Positions 60,230 to 64,000 of a DNA stretch of 64,000 bases are shown here, in pieces. The stretch covers positions 148,609 to 212,608 of the forward strand of contig CAVZUK010000004.1 in assembly GCA_963778465.1 (NCBI GenBank), read 5' to 3'. The notes under the pieces are model-generated. The model saw only the letters and a program-made list of their open reading frames with translations, made no database searches and was not told where the DNA came from. A program made the position numbers and the translations under genes. The DNA comes from CAVZBW01 sp963778465. Its GTDB lineage: Bacteria > Actinomycetota > Acidimicrobiia > Acidimicrobiales > RAAP-2. Position 1 is the first letter of the stretch; each line of letters opens with the position of its first letter.

Positions 60230-60997
60230 GTGGAGTCTGGAGCGAAGGGCGTCCTCGTAGCTATGGCTACTCCGCCTCTGGAGCCAGAGACCGGCTTCGT
60301 ACCGACCTTGCCGCAGGAGTACGTGGAACACATCCGCCTTTGGCACGATCGCGCCTATACGGAGGCCCTCGAATTCGGAGCCCAAGATCAGGTCTTCGAC
60401 TACCTGGGCGCCACCATTCGGGTAGCGCCTGGCGTCATGCCTATCACCCGCATGTCGTACCTCCTGGGCGAGCAGGTCCTGGCTGAGGCCGGCTCGAACG
60501 ATCGAGTTCTCGATATGGGCACTGGGAGCGGTGTCAACGCCGTGCTGGCGGCCCAGAAGGGGGCACGGGTGCTCGCTGTCGACGTGAGTCCGAAGGCGAT
60601 CGACTCGGCGCGAGCGAACGTCGAGCGCAACGAGGTGGCCGGGCTGGTCGAGGTCCGAGAGAGCGACATCTTCTCCTCGGTAGGGGGCCGGTTCGACCTC
60701 ATCGTTTTCGACCCGCCGTTCCGTTGGTTCAAGCCCCGCGACTTGGTCGAGTCGGCCATGGCGGACGAGGGCTACCAGGCGCTGACGAGATTCGTTCAGG
60801 CAGCCAAAGACCATCTGGCGGTCGACGGCCGGATGCTCATCTTCTTCGGCACCTCCGGCGATCTTGGATACCTCGAGGGATTGTTGGATGAAGCGGGCTT
60901 TGTGTTCGAAGTCGTAGCCCGTGACGAGCTGATCCGCGATGGATGGAAGGTGGAGTACTTCACCTTCCGGGTGACGCTCGTGGGCACCGAAACCTGA
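60230..60997 (+). CDS. HemK-like small-domain SAM-dependent methyltransferase
   Basis: This is a 255-residue methyltransferase. Motif I is DRVLDMGTGSGVNAVLAAQ, followed by VLAVDVSPKAIDSARANVER and FDLIVFDPPFRWFKPRDL, where DPPF replaces the NPPY seen in HemK/PrmC enzymes. Preceding it is GATIRVAPGVMPITRMSYLL. Two starts are possible: GTG 60230 (GAGGA upstream) or ATG 60263. It precedes the truncated SDR gene by 1 bp. The substrate is unknown; an amino or ring nitrogen is typical for this motif. Confidence 0.83.
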   Translation: MESGAKGVLVAMATPPLEPETGFVPTLPQEYVEHIRLWHDRAYTEALEFGAQDQVFDYLGATIRVAPGVMPITRMSYLLGEQVLAEAGSNDRVLDMGTGSGVNAVLAAQKGARVLAVDVSPKAIDSARANVERNEVAGLVEVRESDIFSSVGGRFDLIVFDPPFRWFKPRDLVESAMADEGYQALTRFVQAAKDHLAVDGRMLIFFGTSGDLGYLEGLLDEAGFVFEVVARDELIRDGWKVEYFTFRVTLVGTET

Positions 60998-60998
60998 C

Positions 60999-61274
60999 AT
61001 GCGATCCTTCGCGGGCAAGCTGGCGGTCATTACCGGAGGCGGCTCTGGGATGGGCCGCGAGTTGGTGGTCCAGCTAGCGAGCGAGGGATGTTCCGTCGCC
61101 ACCTGCGATGTCCACGAGAGCGCGGTCCAAGAGACCGGCCGGACGGCCGAGCTCCGCGCCTCCGCTGGGGCTCGCGCTACCGCTCATGTCTGCGATGTCT
61201 CTGACGAGGATCAGGGGGCTCTCGCTCATTTAGACCGAGGGTCCTTGAATCGGCTATCCGACACCAGCTCATAA
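60999..61274 (+). pseudogene. Truncated N-terminal part of a short-chain dehydrogenase
   Basis: Only about 75 residues of an SDR are recognisable: FAGKLAVITGGGSGMGRELV (TGxxxGxG cofactor motif), SVATCDVHESAVQE and ARATAHVCDVSDEDQ. The frame then runs into unrelated residues and stops at 61274. No catalytic YxxxK region is found in any frame downstream to 61463. This is a deletion, not just a frameshift, and supports true gene decay in this part of the window. Confidence 0.78.
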
Positions 61275-61463
61275 TGCCGTACATGTCCGGATTGCCTTGA
61301 AGTCGGCCCCGGCAGATCCGGCCACTGCCCGGGATCAAGCCCGCTATCGGGCGGGTTGGAATGCCGGCAAACGTTGCTGGTCACGGCACTAGCCTCGAAA
61401 TTAGGGCCGTGCCGTCGGACCCGCAGTTGCTCACCAGCCGAGCTTCCCGAGGCGCCCTGAACG

Positions 61464-62242
61464 ATGCCAGACCACGAGACAAAGATCTCCCATCAACGAG
61501 ACAACGGAGTTCGTTTCGAGTGGGCCTCCAGTGGTGCCGCAGCCATCGCCGAGCCGGCCGCGGCAACGGTGATCGTCGACGTCTTGTCGTTCTCCACCCC
61601 CGTCACCATCGCCGTCGGGCGTGGCATGGCGATCTTCCCCCATCCTTGGCCCTCACCGGACGCTGAGGCCTTCGCCGCGGATCACCACGCGATGTGCGCG
61701 GTCAGGCGGCGCCAGGTCGACCGTCATCACCCGTGGTCGCTCTCACCTGCCCACCTGCTCGTGGCTCCCTTCGTCGAGCGTCTGGTGCTGCCGTCGCCGA
61801 ACGGCTCGGCCATAGCCGCTACCGTCGCCGGTCAAACGGTCATCGCCGGCTGCCTCCGCAATGCGAGCTCGGTTGGCCAATGGCTGTCCTCGCAGGGATT
61901 CGGCACTTCCGGCAGGCCGTGGCGGTTGTCGCCGCCGGGGAACGCTGGCCCGACGGTGAGCTGCGACCCGCGCTCGAGGATCTGCTCGGAGCGGGCTCGA
62001 TTATCGCCGCGATTGACCGCAGTTCCAGCCGCTCACCAGAGGCGACGACCGCCGAGGTCGCGTGGAATTCCCACCGCCACCAGCTCGCCGAAACGATGCG
62101 GTCTTGCTCCTCCGGCCGAGAGCTCATTGAAGCCGGCTACCCCGATGACGTCGAGCTCGCAGCCGAACATGACGCTCAGGCCGAGGTCCCCTGTCTCATC
62201 GGACCGGCCTTCGGCTCCAAATTCGACTCCGACCACGCCTGA
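61464..62242 (+). pseudogene. 2-phosphosulfolactate phosphatase family protein (ComB-like), frameshifted
   Basis: The family is named for a coenzyme M biosynthesis step, but bacterial members have unknown roles. The first frame gives GVRFEWASSGAAAIAE, VIVDVLSFSTPVTIAVGRGM and LVLPSPNGSAIAATVAGQTV, then CLRNASSVGQWLS. The second frame gives AVAVVAAGERWPDGELRPAL, EDLLGAGSIIAAID and SGRELIEAGYPDDVELAAEH, ending at 62242. The frame changes between about 61880 and 61915. Otherwise the whole length of the family is present. Confidence 0.8.
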
Positions 62243-62446
62243 CCCAAGGCGGAGGTTCCGGGCAATCCGGACGATTCGAGCCACCCCTGGACAGCGCGAG
62301 GATGGCACCCGTGCCCACACCGGACCAGGCCACCCGATCGCGGCGCTGTCACGACGGAGCGACTGAATTCGCGGCGTCCCCCGTGGAGCGAAGAAAGGTG
62401 GTGATTTCCCCCTGAGACCGCCTTCGGGTCGTGTCAAGAACTCAAC

Positions 62447-62462
62447 GTACCGGATCAGGTAC
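62447..62462. promoter_or_regulatory. Inverted repeat at the start of the toxin-antitoxin locus
   Basis: GTACC and GGTAC flank a 6-base centre 4 bases before the ATG of the 42-residue ORF. TACACT at 62460-62465 could serve as a -10. The site suits an operator for autoregulation. Confidence 0.4.
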
Positions 62463-62465
62463 ACT

Positions 62466-62594
62466 ATGGTCATGGCCACGGCCCGAGACAAGCTGCGAAA
62501 GATCCGCGACGACGAGCACTGGGACGAAGACGCCTGGCTTGCCCAGCGGATGGCCGACTATGCCGATGACCTGGAATGGCTCAAGGAGCACTGA
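62466..62594 (+). CDS. Short antitoxin-like protein upstream of a Fic/Doc toxin
   Basis: This 42-residue protein starts at ATG 62466 or two codons later at 62472. It reads MVMATARDKLRKIRDDEHWD, then AWLAQRMADYADDLEWLKEH. It is strongly acidic and helical, like the short antitoxins that precede Fic/Doc genes. It overlaps the toxin start by 19 bp in another frame. It is a real-looking gene by composition and context, but no known antitoxin family is recognised. Confidence 0.55.
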   Translation: MVMATARDKLRKIRDDEHWDEDAWLAQRMADYADDLEWLKEH

Positions 62595-62916
62595 GACTCC
62601 CAACCGTTCAAGAGATCGAACGGATCAACCGGGCGGTCCGTGATCCAGACGAGTGGTTCGGTGAAGATGTCGAAGAGCCCGCCCGAGTGGAGCGAGTCCT
62701 CAGGTCCCTCCATTCGGATGCGCGAGCCCCATCAAGGCCAGTGCTTGCTTGTTGGCTCGTCTTTCCCGAGCTCAAGCCTTCGGCGAAGGCAATAAGCGAA
62801 CAGCGCTGCTCGCAGCTTTTGGGTTCTCGAGCGCAACGGGGTGGGAGATCCAACAAGTGTGTTTCCACGGGGGAACGAAGAACTCCGAAGGTTGCTCGTT
62901 CGTTCACCATGGGTGA
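62576..62916 (+). pseudogene. Fic/Doc-family toxin, frameshifted before the active site
   Basis: The first frame opens MAQGALRLPTVQEIERINRA, then DPDEWFGEDVEEPARVERVL, the N-terminus of small actinobacterial Fic proteins. The active-site motif lies in another frame: KASACLLARLSRAQAFGEGN followed by KRTALLAAFGF. This matches the Fic core (H)xFxxGNxR except that the catalytic His position is Gln (AQAFGEGNKR). The frame change is at about 62715-62730 and the second frame stops at 62916. Fic enzymes transfer AMP or phosphate to proteins; the Gln would probably inactivate it even without the frameshift. Confidence 0.65.
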
Positions 62917-63075
62917 CGATGTGGAGCGCCAGGTGCAGGAGTTGGCGTTCCGCCAGCAGTCCAGGCGAGAGAGGGAACGGGTAACGGTCCTCTCCAAGGT
63001 CTCTGGTCTGCCCCACCGTGGCCTGTGCGGGGCACGGACAACGCTTGGTCGGCCATGCCGCAACCCTGCTGGGTC

Positions 63076-63303
63076 ATGCCCACACCACCGGTGATCGAAG
63101 GCTCGGCCCTCTTGCGCTCTGCTCGGGAGGCCGCCGGACTCACACGATCGGAGGCAGCCCGCCGGTCGGCCGCTTCTCGCGCAGCGCTGCACCGCTACGA
63201 AACTGGTACCGCATCGCCGACGCTGGAGGTCGTCATTCGGATCCTGCGCTCCTATGGCATGGCTCTGCGCTGCGTGTCCGAGGATGAGCCGGCCGGTCCC
63301 TAA
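63076..63303 (+). CDS. XRE-type helix-turn-helix regulator
   Basis: This is a 75-residue DNA-binding protein from ATG 63076 (MPTPPVIEGSALLRSARE). The HTH is LLRSAREAAGLTRSEAARRS, then AASRAALHRYETGTASPTLE, a standard Cro/CI fold. The frame is open to 63025. It lies 160 bp after the Fic locus and may repress that locus or be the remnant antitoxin of another system. The C-terminus MALRCVSEDEPAG is short, so there is no effector domain. Confidence 0.75.
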   Translation: MPTPPVIEGSALLRSAREAAGLTRSEAARRSAASRAALHRYETGTASPTLEVVIRILRSYGMALRCVSEDEPAGP

Positions 63304-63720
63304 GGCCAAGATGTCCAGCACCCAGTTCGCGGCGACAGCCCGCAGTCCGCACCGAGAGGGGGTGCCCTACGTTTTCGCCGTCGCGCTTCGTCGATCCTGA
63401 CGATGCCGGTCTCGGCAAATGAGCGCAGATCGCTCGCACGCACGGCGAGAAGCGGCACACGCCGACGAGCCCTCCTGACCGGCGGCCCGGGTCATCCCAG
63501 CTAGCGTCACCCTCGATGCCAGAGGTTCCCGGACGCTCCTACCTCGTATGTGCGACGGCGCGATGTGGCTCAACGATGTTGTGTTCCCATCTCGGCCTAC
63601 CCAATGACGGGCCGCTGCCCGAACCGCACCTTCCAGCAGGCCGACGACCTGAGTGATGAGTGGGTCGAGCGGTTCCTGGCGGAGTCGAGCTCCCGGACCT
63701 CGTAGTCGGCCACGGTACGC
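63304..63720. other. Stretch without a recognisable gene
   Basis: No frame here resembles a known protein. A 33-codon plus-strand ORF ending near 63706 (MTGRCPNRTFQQADDLSDEW, then VERFLAESS) looks protein-like and may be a scrap of a lost gene. No tRNA, repeat or promoter motif was found. Confidence 0.4.
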
Positions 63721-64000
63721 ATGTCCCGCACCACCCGGATGCACGCTGACGAGGTCGAGGTTGATGATGGCCTGGTGCGTCGATTACTCGAGGCGCAGCT
63801 GCCTCAGTGGGCCAGCCTGCCGCTGCAGGACGCGCCCTCTCGACCGGCACGGACAATGCCATCTACCGACTCGGCCCCGACTACGGGATCCGCCTACCTC
63901 GCATTGGCTGGGCCGTCGGCCAGATCGCCAAGGAGGCGGAGTGGCTGCCCAGGTTGGCGCCCTACGTTCCCACGGCCGTGCCCGAGCCAGTGGCGCTGGG
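63721..64000 (+). pseudogene. Aminoglycoside-phosphotransferase-like kinase, frameshifted and cut by window edge
   Basis: This is the start of an APH/choline-kinase-fold protein. The first frame (ATG 63721) reads MSRTTRMHADEVEVDDGLVR, then LLEAQLPQWASLPLQ. The frame then changes near 63828-63837 and continues LSTGTDNAIYRLGPDYGIRL, PRIGWAVGQIAKEAEWL and PYVPTAVPEPVALG to the window end. These segments match the N-lobe of the family. One base is missing (or two are extra). The kinase core lies beyond base 64000. Substrates in this family range from antibiotics to sugars and are not predictable. Confidence 0.7.

Overview
The window is a 64 kb piece of a high-GC Gram-positive-type genome, most likely an actinobacterium and plausibly an uncultured lineage of the Acidimicrobiia kind. 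This is inferred from the very high GC content, the frequent GTG starts, enzymes of the LLM and PPOX flavin/F420 classes, a SigB/SigF partner-switching system and mycobacteria-like CoA catabolism. There is no rRNA, no recognisable tRNA, no CRISPR array and no complete insertion sequence.

Left part (1-15 kb): the end of an LLM-class oxidoreductase, a tandem-duplicated small-barrel protein, a frameshifted methyltransferase, a patatin lipase, the ribosome GTPase TypA/BipA, a double cupin, an AraC-type regulator and a VOC protein. A catabolic block follows: enoyl-CoA hydratase translationally coupled to a double-headed CoA-transferase, an amidohydrolase, a reductase-type SDR and a DapB-like dehydrogenase.

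Stress island (15-28 kb): csbD, two SigB/SigF-type sigma factors (one broken by a single extra base), RsbW-like ATPases, a MEDS-ATPase, a GAF-SpoIIE phosphatase, a STAS antagonist, and hemerythrin, CYTH-CHAD, DUF7218-like and DUF6328-like proteins. At least three intergenic sites match GTTT-N15-GGGTA(T/G), the general-stress promoter signature. They lie in front of csbD, the broken sigma gene and the hemerythrin gene, so the island looks like a self-wired regulon.

Middle part (28-50 kb): methyltransferases, an MBL hydrolase, a PPOX protein and an AarF/UbiB kinase. A fluoride-resistance locus follows, with a fluoride riboswitch ahead of crcB, a DUF190 gene and a second crcB, plus another DUF190 gene on the opposite strand. 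Then come RNase Z, LtrA and a circularly permuted ATP-grasp protein next to an in-frame fusion of alpha-E and transglutaminase. The NAD-salvage pair (nicotinate phosphoribosyltransferase and NAD synthase), a TMEM165/GDT1 transporter and an MFS transporter complete this part.

Right part (50-64 kb): a second catabolic group (cupin, SDR, amidohydrolase, acetoacetyl-CoA synthetase), then a stretch from 55.6 kb where most genes are broken. It holds a remnant of a secreted protein, an ECF sigma factor with a disrupted membrane-anchored BNR partner, a DUF929-like thioredoxin-fold protein, a Clp-N protein, an SDR stub, a frameshifted comB, a frameshifted Fic/Doc toxin with a tiny antitoxin candidate, an XRE regulator and a frameshifted aminoglycoside-phosphotransferase-like gene. 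Single-base frameshifts also hit conserved genes elsewhere (nadE, sigma factor, SDR, methyltransferase). Sequencing indels are therefore a serious alternative to true gene decay.
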